IMG/VR virus record: IMGVR_UViG_3300008259_000237
Location: 1-64,000 of that record
Origin: a virus
DNA: 64,000 nucleotides
Reading direction: 5' to 3' (one strand)
Both the position numbers and the translations under genes were made by a program. Positions within the stretch are counted from its first letter, which is position 1. Each line of letters opens with the position of its first letter. The notes beneath the pieces were generated by a model. The model was not told the DNA's origin. It did not search any database and saw only the letters and a program-made list of their open reading frames with translations. Below, piece after piece: positions 17,528 through 27,651 of this stretch.

Positions 17528-18435
17528 TAAGAAGTTATATTTGTAAAGCTTTTACTGAAGTCAATATTACTTCCTCTATTTTCACGAACCTCAAACAACA
17601 GTTCATTAAACTGATTTTTAATTTCGTAAAGATTGTATTGTTTATAGATATTGTTATCTTCATCGTAAATTGTGTAGATACCGTCATCAATAGATTTGGT
17701 TTGATTTCCGTAAAGTGCGTACGCTAATGTTGAAAAGTCATGTTCAGCAATCTCAATATCTAAAGTGATTGGATTGAAGAATGTATTTGATATAATAATA
17801 TTCTGGTTTGGTTGTCCGATATACGGTGTGGCGTTTGGTTTATTCGTTGGTGATGTTGATGGTGTTAAAGTACAGAAAATTAAATTTGTATTATTTTCGG
17901 TATACCTATATCTGACCGCCTTTTGTGATGTGTTTGTAAGATTTTGTATTACGGGTTCGCAATAGAATGAAGATGTTATTATTCTAAAAAAATTAGGTAT
18001 TTTAGTTCCGTCAGGATTAAGATATTCGACTCTAAATCCAACTAAACCTTGGTTAACAAATTTATTTCTATATTGTGATGGTACTGCGTTTAAATCAATG
18101 ACCAAACCTCTTACTGTTGGTAAAGCGGATAAAACACCACAATCAAGAATTGTTGTTCTTATCTGTGCAGGTCTTATAAAAATAGTATATATCCCTAAAT
18201 TATTAAATGTGTCGGCAGGTAATTTTAGATTATATAAACCACCCAAAACTTCAATACCTGCGTTACCGCCAGTACTGTCGTTACAAAAATATGGTTTCAA
18301 AACTGCGGTTGAGTCCAATTTGGTTAATAAAAAATTATCGGTATCATCTCTCGATGGTGTATAGTTAAGAATAATCTCAACATCTTCTGGACTTACATCT
18401 GCCGGTCTTATAGTTCCATATGTTCCTGTTGCCAT
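17527..18435 (-). CDS. Hypothetical virion protein
   Basis: The 302-residue protein is beta-rich, with YTIFIRPAQIRTTILDCGVL and VEYLNPDGTKIPNFFRIITS in the middle and a C-terminus reading FDDG-like turns followed by YNLYEIKNQFNELLFEVREN. No known family is recognised. It is the first gene of a coupled run (18435 to 10935) of large baseplate or fibre proteins, and its stop overlaps the ATG of the next gene. Its position suggests a baseplate or adaptor component. Confidence 0.55.
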   Translation of the reverse strand: MATGTYGTIRPADVSPEDVEIILNYTPSRDDTDNFLLTKLDSTAVLKPYFCNDSTGGNAGIEVLGGLYNLKLPADTFNNLGIYTIFIRPAQIRTTILDCGVLSALPTVRGLVIDLNAVPSQYRNKFVNQGLVGFRVEYLNPDGTKIPNFFRIITSSFYCEPVIQNLTNTSQKAVRYRYTENNTNLIFCTLTPSTSPTNKPNATPYIGQPNQNIIISNTFFNPITLDIEIAEHDFSTLAYALYGNQTKSIDDGIYTIYDEDNNIYKQYNLYEIKNQFNELLFEVRENRGSNIDFSKSFTNITS

Positions 18436-18458
18436 ATTTTAAAATTTTAATCCTTATT

Positions 18459-18466
18459 GATAAATA
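18459..18466 (-). promoter_or_regulatory. TATTTATC motif, candidate late promoter
   Basis: Sense strand reads AATAGACACTTTTATATTTATC, then CAATAAGG. The motif is 23 bases before the ATG at 18435, and an AATAGA box precedes it by 8 bases, as upstream of the 27578 and 52002 genes. Confidence 0.45.
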
Positions 18467-18480
18467 TAAAAGTGTCTATT

Positions 18481-19638
18481 TTATGTACTTCTTATGGTGA
18501 AATACTTGTACCCATAATTTTTCAAATCTCCAAATGTTGCAACTTCACCCAATCTCTCAATTTGTTCTAACGCAGTGTTTTTCCCTCGTTCTATAAAGAC
18601 ATTGGATTGAATCATACCTTCGTTAATGACATTCATTAAAACTTCGTTTTTAGTAATGGCTGAACAAGTATTATCTATAGAACATCCCGATGAATACACT
18701 TGAAATGTTGTAACTCCATTTGGATAATCTCGGTATTCAATGTCGTTTATAGTATATGCGGTATACCCTTCTATTGTTGATACTCCTTTGAAGACACCCA
18801 CAGAGCCAGACGCTCCGCTTACTTTTTGGTCAATTCTGTATTTTACAGGTCCATAAAGTTCTACATCACTTAATGATGATTTTGTAAATCCTGATACGAT
18901 AAAGGGAATTGTTGTAAAATCGCAACATGGTTGAGATACATCACACAACATTTCATCATAGTGATAAATGTAATCGTATGAAATTGGTGTTGCCGACCAA
19001 TTACCACCTGCCGGTACGAAAAACGCCTCTCCATTTGGGTCTAATATTGTTGTTGTAGTTGCCGGAAGATATACATCTTTTTTTACTATGTTATAACCCC
19101 AAGGACTTAATCCTGACATAGATATGGTAAATTTACCATCAAAAGAGTAAGTATGACTATATGGTGTTGGTGCGACAGAGTTCACCGTTTGTATCGGAGT
19201 TCCGTCTCCCCAATCTATAATATAATCTGAAAACTTTAAATATTTTTTAAATTCTTTATCAGATGTATTATAAAAATTAACCTGGTATGGGTTTGCGGTT
19301 GTTTGTTCAAAAAGAAAATTCATCATGGTATCCTGTTGTGTGACAAACCCATCAAAAACATTGTAATACCCTATATCAACAGTATTCTCAGTTAAGAAAA
19401 TTGGTATTGTAATATCTAACAAGGACTGCCCATTGGGGCCGCCTGTTATAATCTCAGTCATTGATGAATACACATATGTAACCCCTGTTGTTAAACCTGT
19501 TAATGGTGGTGGTATTATGTCACAACATGGGTCTTGGGATTGGGGAACAGAATAATCTCCATCAATATAAGTTACCTCAAATAGTTTGTTTTTTATAACT
19601 TCAGGCGAAATTCTTATGGAATAAATTCTATTTTGCAT
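18481..19638 (-). CDS. Virion protein with a PKD-like domain
   Basis: The protein has 385 residues. Around residues 145-190 it contains DYIIDWGDGTPIQTV followed by YSHTYSFDGKFTISMSG, the WGDG...H.Y...G.Y.V pattern of PKD-type beta-sandwich domains, which occur in surface proteins. Cys-rich turns (QDPCCDII, DVSQPCCDF, GCSIDNTCS) surround it. The C-terminus (NVFIERGKNTALEQIERLGE, then LKNYGYKYFTI) looks like a conserved structural end. It follows the 20420 gene with overlapping start and stop, so translation is probably coupled. Baseplate or fibre association is inferred from its place among structural genes. Confidence 0.55.
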   Translation of the reverse strand: MQNRIYSIRISPEVIKNKLFEVTYIDGDYSVPQSQDPCCDIIPPPLTGLTTGVTYVYSSMTEIITGGPNGQSLLDITIPIFLTENTVDIGYYNVFDGFVTQQDTMMNFLFEQTTANPYQVNFYNTSDKEFKKYLKFSDYIIDWGDGTPIQTVNSVAPTPYSHTYSFDGKFTISMSGLSPWGYNIVKKDVYLPATTTTILDPNGEAFFVPAGGNWSATPISYDYIYHYDEMLCDVSQPCCDFTTIPFIVSGFTKSSLSDVELYGPVKYRIDQKVSGASGSVGVFKGVSTIEGYTAYTINDIEYRDYPNGVTTFQVYSSGCSIDNTCSAITKNEVLMNVINEGMIQSNVFIERGKNTALEQIERLGEVATFGDLKNYGYKYFTIRST

Positions 19639-20420
19639 TATGATGGGTCAATATATTCATACCAGTTTATTTCACTTCCTAATCCAATTCTATTATCATT
19701 AGAATCAAAAATTTCGTATGTGTAATTTGTATAATCTAAAAAAACTTTATAATAAAAATATTTTGAAGCATCGAATGATGTGGGGTTAGGTAACGAAGTA
19801 GGATTAGCATTCATCATTCTAACAAACACTCCATTTTTTGCATCGAAGAATTTGGCACTCATATAAAAAGTATCAAGATTTAAGAACTTTTTATCTCTCA
19901 TCCAATACCAAAAAAATCCTTCTCTATTTTTGACATAATCTAAAATAAATTCAGGTCGTTCAACTAAAACTTGGGGTAAATACGGACTAATAGTCACCAA
20001 ATCTTCTTCACCTGTTTGTATAGGTAATATAACCGTAAACTGAATTGACTGTGTAATCGTGTCATTTGTATTGTAAAAATCTAACTTAAAAAATGACCTT
20101 TCAAAACTATTACTTATGTAGTAATTTTCGTCTATGGTAAATCCAGCGGCTTCGTAATTATTTTCCCAGTTGGATGTTATATTGCTATAAAAATAAAATT
20201 TATAATTAATTCTAGTTTGTTCATCATTACCATATGGTTTATGAGCAAATCTTAAAATTTCAAAATCCTTTGCAATACCGATGGCTTCTTTTATTGCGGT
20301 TTCTTCCCATATTTCAATACTGTCTTCTTGTCCGGCAAAATCCCATTTTATTTCGAATGGTAAATCAACAGATTTAGTTCCAACAGGGAATTTAAAATAA
20401 TATTTATTATTCACATCCAT
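19638..20420 (-). CDS. Hypothetical virion protein
   Basis: The 260-residue protein is rich in aromatic residues and acidic turns. Notable segments are EIKWDFAGQEDSIEIWEETA, then FTVILPIQTGEEDLVTISPY, and a closing FLDYTNYTYEIFDSNDNRIG. No family is recognised. It starts inside the last codons of the preceding gene (14-base overlap) and its stop touches the next start. This suggests production in fixed proportion with these neighbours as part of one baseplate or fibre subassembly. Confidence 0.5.
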   Translation of the reverse strand: MDVNNKYYFKFPVGTKSVDLPFEIKWDFAGQEDSIEIWEETAIKEAIGIAKDFEILRFAHKPYGNDEQTRINYKFYFYSNITSNWENNYEAAGFTIDENYYISNSFERSFFKLDFYNTNDTITQSIQFTVILPIQTGEEDLVTISPYLPQVLVERPEFILDYVKNREGFFWYWMRDKKFLNLDTFYMSAKFFDAKNGVFVRMMNANPTSLPNPTSFDASKYFYYKVFLDYTNYTYEIFDSNDNRIGLGSEINWYEYIDPS

Positions 20421-22209
20421 CTATAGTCATAGTTTGTACCGTAGCATTATTATTAGTGTACTCTTTATAATTACTTCCTTCGGGTATTATCCTAAAAATT
20501 ATATTTTTAAACGGATGGTGTTTTCCATTCATGAAAGGCCAGTCAACTCCGTTTCCATCAGCATCAATATATCCGTATGGGTATTTATCTCTCCATATGA
20601 ATACATCTCTATTTTCTGAATAGTAAGCCCAATCTGGAACTCCTGCAGTATTTCTTGCACTACCTTCCTCTAAATAATCTGAGAAAGTAGCAATATCGAC
20701 AGCGAAATGTGGTTGATAAAAATATCCAAATGGATTAGTTGTAGTCCCTAATGAAATATTAAAAACACTTTCATTAAATCTTATTTTATGATAATAAGTT
20801 GATAGTTCAGTTTCAATTTGTTCGTAATCATTCCATTCACATAAATCACCATCTATCATTGTTCCTATTGTTGGTTGTTCGGTATATATGAAAGTTTTAC
20901 CTCCATTTGTATATGTGTTAGTTGGTAACCCAGTGTCAGAATCTGTATTTGAATTTTCCCACCAGTTTTGTGGTTGGGTTCCCGTTAAAAGCTCAACTAG
21001 TTGCAAATTAAAATCCCAACCTTGTTTTAGAGATTTAGTCCAACCAAAATAACCTCTCCATATGAAAGTATAATAAAGTTTACTAATTGGTCTAGTTTGA
21101 TTATCAACCAAATTAATCAAATCTATATCAGAATTTAGTGAAAAAGTGTAAGCCTGTCCTGATTCTTTTGTTGATGTTCTTGCAACTTGATTTGAAGTGT
21201 ATGTCTCTCTTTCAAATCTAGAAATATTTTTAAATACATTTTGTTCGTAAGCCGCGTTAACAAGCACGGTTGAGTTAGGTTCGGTTAAGACCTTGTGTCT
21301 TCTTACATAATACTCTGATGTAGTTTCAGTTTGATTTGATTGTAATACTAATCTCTTAAATGTTGAAACGAGTCCATCTGATGCGCTCAAATATCCAGGA
21401 TTTAATAAGTTTACCACATATTCATCGCTACCAACTGTTTTATTACCAAGAGAAAAAACCTGTAACACATCAGTACCATCAAAATTAAATGGTGATGTAA
21501 ACTTAACAAATTCACCAACGGATAAATTGTGTTTAATTGGACACCAAAGTTGTATAACTTTCATACCGTTAAATGTGGTTAATTTTGTAATAAATGGTAT
21601 TCCATCAGAAACTCTCCAAGTTACAGAATAAGTCCCTAATCCAGGGACTTTAATTTGTGCGGATAAGTCTTGATTATAATCGTTTTCCGCAACATATGAT
21701 ATACAAACACTCCAGTTATATTTTGAGGCATCTTTTGGTTTAAAAATTAAATGATAAGGTGGTGTGGATGGGTCTATTGAAGCACTGTCTGAAGTTGTAT
21801 AACCCGATAAATTATAATCCGTTCTTATAAAGTCAAACTCGTTGTATTGGGGAAACCCGGCCCAATTAACACAATTCCCTAAACATTCTTGAGCTGCCGC
21901 ATAGTCAGAGTTTGTATAGAATAAACTATTTTCAAATGGTCTATAATTATTAGGACATCCAGACCCACAAACACCAGTATATGAATTACTAAATATTAAT
22001 GAAATTTTTGAAACGGGTCTGAATAAAGTTGATGATTGTCTTTCATCGTCATAGACTTGTTGTAGATTAACATCCGCACTTCTATCAAATTCAATCCCGT
22101 TTTTTGATGATTGTATAAATGGGACTTTTAATCCTATATCAGTGTCCGGTGCCGACTGATATCTTAAAGAACCTAAAACTATTATTGTTTCATTATATAT
22201 ATTACTCAT
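20407..22209 (-). CDS. Hypothetical large virion protein (baseplate/fibre block)
   Basis: The protein has 600 residues and no enzyme motif. Recognisable stretches are the N-terminal NETIIVLGSLRYQSAPDTDI, then WCPIKHNLSVGEFVKF, VRRHKVLTEPNSTVLVNAAY, FERETYTSNQVARTSTKESG and a Trp-rich centre (TFIWRGYFGWTKSLKQGWDF). The C-terminus holds a short Asp/Gly loop (GYIDADGNGVDWPFMNGKHH) of a type that can bind metal. It is translationally coupled to the 1789-residue gene upstream (TGATG overlap) and to the 260-residue gene downstream. Baseplate role inferred from position only. Confidence 0.5.
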   Translation of the reverse strand: MSNIYNETIIVLGSLRYQSAPDTDIGLKVPFIQSSKNGIEFDRSADVNLQQVYDDERQSSTLFRPVSKISLIFSNSYTGVCGSGCPNNYRPFENSLFYTNSDYAAAQECLGNCVNWAGFPQYNEFDFIRTDYNLSGYTTSDSASIDPSTPPYHLIFKPKDASKYNWSVCISYVAENDYNQDLSAQIKVPGLGTYSVTWRVSDGIPFITKLTTFNGMKVIQLWCPIKHNLSVGEFVKFTSPFNFDGTDVLQVFSLGNKTVGSDEYVVNLLNPGYLSASDGLVSTFKRLVLQSNQTETTSEYYVRRHKVLTEPNSTVLVNAAYEQNVFKNISRFERETYTSNQVARTSTKESGQAYTFSLNSDIDLINLVDNQTRPISKLYYTFIWRGYFGWTKSLKQGWDFNLQLVELLTGTQPQNWWENSNTDSDTGLPTNTYTNGGKTFIYTEQPTIGTMIDGDLCEWNDYEQIETELSTYYHKIRFNESVFNISLGTTTNPFGYFYQPHFAVDIATFSDYLEEGSARNTAGVPDWAYYSENRDVFIWRDKYPYGYIDADGNGVDWPFMNGKHHPFKNIIFRIIPEGSNYKEYTNNNATVQTMTIDGCE

Positions 22210-25200
22210 CAGAATGTGTTTGTATCTTTTTTAACCCATTTAGTTAAGAATCTATCAAATGCCGAAGACCCTTTAATCAAACCAAAATAGAAGTAATATG
22301 GTGCGGTGTTATTAACGATTCTATCCGGAAGTGATGGCTTTGTTGGTCCTTCGGTGCCCATAGCACCTTGAGCGGCTTCATTAACATTACCTAACGTGTT
22401 ATGTATAAAACCTTTGTAATAAGATTCATTATCCGTTTGACGCGGTATCATGGTTCTAGAACCAAATGGAGCACTAATATCATCTCTATATATACTTTGA
22501 TAATTAATGTTGTTGAATTGTCCTGATATTATAGTTGTATACCATTCGTTTTTTTGGTCTCCGAATATACTATCATTTGCGGCCCCGCCTGTGTTTTGTT
22601 TTATTTGCCACAAATACATAGGTATTTTTTGTGAGAATATTGGAAATTCGTCAAAAGTACATGGGAAGGATGGGTTACCTCCTGGAGTTACAATTGTTCT
22701 TTTAGGTGATAACCAATCTCTAATCTGATTGTTAGCATTAAAGAATATTCCAAAAACACTACCGTCTTGGTCTCCTCTACCGAAGTATATATCACTAGGG
22801 TCGGTATATACCCCAGTATCAAATGGTACGACACCAATTTGTGAATTTATCGCAATCATTTGAGCGTAATCACCATCAACTTTACTGTTATCCCTACTGA
22901 AAAATCTTCTGACCGCGTCTCTATTTGAACCTCCCTTAGCCGTATTTTTGATAATACTTCTAATACCTTGGGAAACTATTCTTTGTACTATAAATAGGTT
23001 TAATACTTCATCAACCTCTTGAAATGAAGTTGAATCCAATCTATTTACAACATAACCTAAAAAATCCTCACTATTGGATAATTCATCCATGTAATCATTC
23101 ACAGGACCTAAATCCATTATAGTTGTTGGATTACCTAAAAGTCTTTGATTACCTTTAAAACCCATACCTTCTCTACCAATGAATCCCTGTACAGAGTTAT
23201 AAGGTGCTGACCTATAATAAAAATTATTAGTTTTTAAATCAAAATACACCAAGTGTTTACAAAAACACGAATATGCTTGATTTGGTCCTAAAATGTTTGG
23301 GTTGTTAGGGTCATTACCTGGACTCGTATACCTTGTTTGTGTTTGTATAGGGTAGAAAAATAAAGTTCCATTTACCCACTGATTTGTAAACATATGTCCC
23401 CAAACATTTCTACAAGCTGCAAATGAAATTCTTAGTCGTAATAACCATTCGTTCATTAGGTACTTATCAACTTTTCTAGATTTCCAAGGGTCAGTAATCA
23501 ATGTATAACAACCATATTGCATGTAATTTTCACCATTACAATCTTTACATTTTGTTTTTCTATCATCATTACAACAATTATTTGTGTAGCATTTGTCACC
23601 TGGTGGTTTTATCGTAACCGCACCTGTTAAACTATTAACCTCATAACATTCTAAGGGTACAAAACCTTCACAAGAAAAACTACTAGCAATTGCACCTATA
23701 GAACCATAACCACCTATTTCTGTCTGATTATCTTGATTATCACCGGCATTTATAGATGGTGAAGGGGGATTGTACGATGGTCCTTCTCCTTCGGGTCTTA
23801 GTATATTCAGATTAAAAAATGGATTACTAAATCCAATCATTGAGTTTGTATTTCCGGCTAGCACCACTGGTGTGGTTCCTCCTAATGAACCATTTGGATT
23901 CGTATTATTAGGTATATCTGATGTTGGTAATCTGTCAGACCTCATAACTAATTGTCGACCGCTAGGTCCACTATTAATTTCTAAACCTGTGGTAATATTA
24001 TATTTTTGACCAAAATATAAATGTTGCGGCATACCATACGGTATAGAGTTAGATACGGTACCGCAACTATCAATTAGTACTAAAGGAACCCCAACCCACG
24101 CATTTTCATCCCATGTAAAAGCATTAGTCGAGCTAGGTATATGTAAAATAGTTCCACCTTCAACAACTTCATTTCTAAAGTAACCCCTATTTCTACCGTT
24201 TGTGGTTGTATTTAATTCATTTTCATCCAAATTTACCGTAATAGGTGGTGTTGGGACATTGTCATAAAATGATAAATTAGGTCCTCCTGGTAATCCATTA
24301 GTAAACGAATACCATAGTTCTCTACAATAGTCATTATCTCTGTTAATTGTAAGTACATCTAAATCCGTAGATGCGGGGAAGAATGTTGATGAATCCGTAA
24401 GTTCATAAGCATCAGATGGTGCCCCACCAGGATTAGTCGCATCTAATGAAGAATAATTAAAAGGTTTTTGACTATAAAACGATTGAAACTGCGTAGGGTC
24501 AGGTATGAAATTAAATGTGTCGTGATATAAATAATTGTTACTATAAGAATCTATATCAGAAGATGATGACAAATTATGTTTGGTTGTCCTTAATGTTGGT
24601 TGTATTGGTATATTTAAATAGGCCATAAATTCAACTGAACGAGAGGCATTAAAAGAAGGTCCGGAAGTACTTAGAGTGTCTCCAAATAAAGCCGAAAGGT
24701 CGTATCTTGATTTAACTCTGGTTGAGTGAGGGTCAACTCCTCTAACACAAAAAACAACTCTATAATTATTGTAGTTACTAATCACACTTTGGGGATATTT
24801 TATAGTGGATGTTTGGTCATCTAAAAGTATACAACTACCATCAGGTGTACTCATAGAACATAGAGTTGGGTCAAAAAATGATGCAGGTGTAAAATTACCA
24901 TCATACTCATTAGTTACTATGTGCATACCTCCATTTAGGTATCTAGTTGCAAAACAATTTGGATTACTTGAGTTTGAGGATGCAATAAATGAGCCAACTG
25001 TTCCTGTATAAATTACTTGTAAGTATTCCTCGTCAAAACCAAATCTTTGTGTTTTCCAATCATCATCTGAGACAAAAAATTCATATGTTGCACTTTTAGT
25101 TACCAATTCAACATCGCCACTTTGTGCGGCGTAGTTTGCATATGTAAAAGTTTTTTGGTATGTGTACCCAGTTCCGAATGGAGTCCATGTTGAATCAGTT

Positions 25201-27578
25201 ATACCAGTTATACTTTTTCTCCCAAATGGATTTAATCCTGATATTGTAACACCTGTATAATAATTAAGATTGGGGTCTGTTGAGGTATTTGTCTTTGAAA
25301 ATCTTAGTAAGTCCCCTAAACCTATCTCTCCTAAAGTTTCTCCAGTATCATCATTAAAAGGTGGTAAAGGGGGTAAAATCATAGCAAATACATTATCATA
25401 GTGATAAGCAGGACTTGTGGGGTCATTTACTTGAGTTTGATTAATTGATGAATCAATGTTAAAAAACACTTTGATTCTGTTGCACCCACCTCCAGGATTT
25501 TTGGGATTAACAACTCCTACTTCTTCATTAAAATATTTTGCCTTTGTATTAAATAAGTTTATTTTCTCTGAATATGGAATACTCATGGTGAAACTTCTTT
25601 TGTTTGTGGGTGATGAAGTTCCACCGCCATCAGTACATGCAAAGTTTGATGGATTATTATAGGTCATTATATTTGATAATCTTGGGGTTGTTAGTGTGGC
25701 ACCTGTTGTAAAATTAAATGACAAAGTTGTTGGTAATGGTTGTGATACATTATATGGATTACCTAAAGAACCTCCTATAGGTTGTGGGGCCGGGTCCGCC
25801 GAACACTCACATAATTCACAGTCCGGATATACTAATGATGGTAAAAATATTTTTTGGTCTTCACATCTTTCATTCCATTCACGACACCATTTATTTAAAA
25901 TATCCTTAGAACATACAATATCTCTAATCTTACAAACCATCCAAGCAACGACATGGGCAACAACTATTAATATTAGAAAAATAGGTTTGAAAATAAGTGC
26001 AGCTATTGAGAATAGTAAGTACAGTAGGTCAAACTGAAATATTGCATCATTAACCGGAAAAGGATTGTTTGTACTTTCACAAGTGTCTTCCAAAACATCC
26101 CTAACCGCAATGAATTTTTTATTTCCTGACTGAGCCCTATATTCAGAAATTAATTCCGCAATGGTATAAACTTTGTTATAATTAAATTCATAAAACCTAT
26201 CTTCGCAATTTATAGCTTCTTGAATCATTTGGTTTTGTAATGGTCCCGCACCATAATCATTCCAATTTAAACTAAACGCATAAGAAGCCGCAACTTGTCT
26301 ATAGGTATCTAAAGTTGTGACGCTAAGGTCAGGTTCTACACAACCCTGTATTAAAGTTGCGGGGTTATCAATATAAGGGTCAAACTGATAGTTATCCCAT
26401 CCCCATTCTTTAACGTTAGGTACTAAAAAGGTTGCTCTTTTAACCGCTTTACCATCTAAAGTATCCGGTTGTTCCCACTTTATTTTGAATCTATATTTTG
26501 CTTTTGTTGGGATTCCGATTTTAGGGTCGGACGAAAATGTTCTTTCTCCAAATTCATTTGTGTAAACGAATTCTAAATTCATTGGTAAATCAATCAACCA
26601 TGTTCCATTATCATCAATAACTTTTCCTCCTTCTTCTAAAAGATATTCTTCTAAAACAGGGTAACCTAAAGAATCAAGACCAATGGTTTGTCTAATTGCT
26701 AATATTTCACCAGGTCCTGCGGTTAATTGACATAAATTACCTAATTTTCTATTTACCTTACATCTTCTTTTAACCGCTCTCTTATCTTGATTTGAGAATA
26801 TTGACCCCATAAAAACAGCCGCAGGTTGTATTGTAATTCCGGCCTCTTCAGTTAAATCAAAGTCAGTTCTTGTAATACCTAATGTGCAAACCTCAGGTTG
26901 ACCCCAAAGTGGAAATACTTCGATAATTCTATTAAATTGTAATAGTTGTGGTAATTCTCCCAAATTTGATGAACTTCTAAATTGAGTTCCTGATATCTGA
27001 TTAGGTGTTGCTAAACCTATTCTAACCAAATCTTGCGGGGTCATTGAAAATTCACCGATATCTGACAAATCCACATCAACGTGTATTGTTTGAGTCCCTA
27101 GTGGAACTCCAAAAATCATAAAGTCCCCACTATCATTTGTCTTTACCGTGAATTTATAATATTTGTCATAAACCTCAATTAATGTTTGATTAATTAAAAC
27201 GTCATTTCTTGTCGGGAAAGTTCCTGTGGGTGTGTGCCCTCCGTGTGATTTAGTGTACGGTAATAGATTATATCTATAACCCTCATCATTTGTGTCATTT
27301 AGAGTCTTATATGGATACAGTTCAGATATAATTGCGTTTTCTTCATCCTCTTGTGTTAAAGGAATAAAGATTGAAACTTTACAATTTGGCAACCCAGTTC
27401 CATTATTTGCGGTTATTCTACCTACAACAACTCCATAGTCCGAGCAAACTCTAGTATAAATGTCGCTCTGTAATATTTTTAGTGATAAAATCTCAAGATA
27501 TTCAAAATCTTGTTCCAAGTTAACGTGGATTGCCTTATCTTTACCTATCTCCGTTCTTATCCTATATGATTTGGGCAT
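22209..27578 (-). CDS. Giant baseplate-associated protein with an internal hydrophobic segment
   Basis: The protein has 1789 residues. Near residues 45-65 and 150-175 are carboxypeptidase-regulatory-like turns (GVVVGRITANNGTGLPNCKV; KTNDSGDFMIFGVPLGTQTI). Residues about 512-550 form one or two very hydrophobic helices (LLYLLFSIAALIFKPIFLIL, then IVVAHVVAWMVCKI), followed at once by a Cys-rich stretch with CREWNERC and CELCEC. A second Cys cluster (CYTNNCCNDDRKTKCKDC) lies at about residue 1330. The C-terminal third is rich in Asn, Gly and aromatic residues. It follows gp25 and gp6-like genes, so a wedge-periphery position is likely. Membrane segments are unusual in such a protein. Family not recognised. 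Confidence 0.6.
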   Translation of the reverse strand: MPKSYRIRTEIGKDKAIHVNLEQDFEYLEILSLKILQSDIYTRVCSDYGVVVGRITANNGTGLPNCKVSIFIPLTQEDEENAIISELYPYKTLNDTNDEGYRYNLLPYTKSHGGHTPTGTFPTRNDVLINQTLIEVYDKYYKFTVKTNDSGDFMIFGVPLGTQTIHVDVDLSDIGEFSMTPQDLVRIGLATPNQISGTQFRSSSNLGELPQLLQFNRIIEVFPLWGQPEVCTLGITRTDFDLTEEAGITIQPAAVFMGSIFSNQDKRAVKRRCKVNRKLGNLCQLTAGPGEILAIRQTIGLDSLGYPVLEEYLLEEGGKVIDDNGTWLIDLPMNLEFVYTNEFGERTFSSDPKIGIPTKAKYRFKIKWEQPDTLDGKAVKRATFLVPNVKEWGWDNYQFDPYIDNPATLIQGCVEPDLSVTTLDTYRQVAASYAFSLNWNDYGAGPLQNQMIQEAINCEDRFYEFNYNKVYTIAELISEYRAQSGNKKFIAVRDVLEDTCESTNNPFPVNDAIFQFDLLYLLFSIAALIFKPIFLILIVVAHVVAWMVCKIRDIVCSKDILNKWCREWNERCEDQKIFLPSLVYPDCELCECSADPAPQPIGGSLGNPYNVSQPLPTTLSFNFTTGATLTTPRLSNIMTYNNPSNFACTDGGGTSSPTNKRSFTMSIPYSEKINLFNTKAKYFNEEVGVVNPKNPGGGCNRIKVFFNIDSSINQTQVNDPTSPAYHYDNVFAMILPPLPPFNDDTGETLGEIGLGDLLRFSKTNTSTDPNLNYYTGVTISGLNPFGRKSITGITDSTWTPFGTGYTYQKTFTYANYAAQSGDVELVTKSATYEFFVSDDDWKTQRFGFDEEYLQVIYTGTVGSFIASSNSSNPNCFATRYLNGGMHIVTNEYDGNFTPASFFDPTLCSMSTPDGSCILLDDQTSTIKYPQSVISNYNNYRVVFCVRGVDPHSTRVKSRYDLSALFGDTLSTSGPSFNASRSVEFMAYLNIPIQPTLRTTKHNLSSSSDIDSYSNNYLYHDTFNFIPDPTQFQSFYSQKPFNYSSLDATNPGGAPSDAYELTDSSTFFPASTDLDVLTINRDNDYCRELWYSFTNGLPGGPNLSFYDNVPTPPITVNLDENELNTTTNGRNRGYFRNEVVEGGTILHIPSSTNAFTWDENAWVGVPLVLIDSCGTVSNSIPYGMPQHLYFGQKYNITTGLEINSGPSGRQLVMRSDRLPTSDIPNNTNPNGSLGGTTPVVLAGNTNSMIGFSNPFFNLNILRPEGEGPSYNPPSPSINAGDNQDNQTEIGGYGSIGAIASSFSCEGFVPLECYEVNSLTGAVTIKPPGDKCYTNNCCNDDRKTKCKDCNGENYMQYGCYTLITDPWKSRKVDKYLMNEWLLRLRISFAACRNVWGHMFTNQWVNGTLFFYPIQTQTRYTSPGNDPNNPNILGPNQAYSCFCKHLVYFDLKTNNFYYRSAPYNSVQGFIGREGMGFKGNQRLLGNPTTIMDLGPVNDYMDELSNSEDFLGYVVNRLDSTSFQEVDEVLNLFIVQRIVSQGIRSIIKNTAKGGSNRDAVRRFFSRDNSKVDGDYAQMIAINSQIGVVPFDTGVYTDPSDIYFGRGDQDGSVFGIFFNANNQIRDWLSPKRTIVTPGGNPSFPCTFDEFPIFSQKIPMYLWQIKQNTGGAANDSIFGDQKNEWYTTIISGQFNNINYQSIYRDDISAPFGSRTMIPRQTDNESYYKGFIHNTLGNVNEAAQGAMGTEGPTKPSLPDRIVNNTAPYYFYFGLIKGSSAFDRFLTKWVKKDTNTF

Positions 27579-27593
27579 TACAACTTATTTTTT

Positions 27594-27601
27594 GATAAAT
27601 A
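27594..27601 (-). promoter_or_regulatory. TATTTATC motif, candidate late promoter
   Basis: Sense strand AATAGACAATAAACTATTTATC lies 15 bases before the ATG at 27578. The AATAGA-to-TATTTAT spacing is 8 bases, the same as at 18459. Confidence 0.45.
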
Positions 27602-27651
27602 GTTTATTGTCTATTTTCAAAAAATAGTTGATTAACTAATAAAATAAATTA

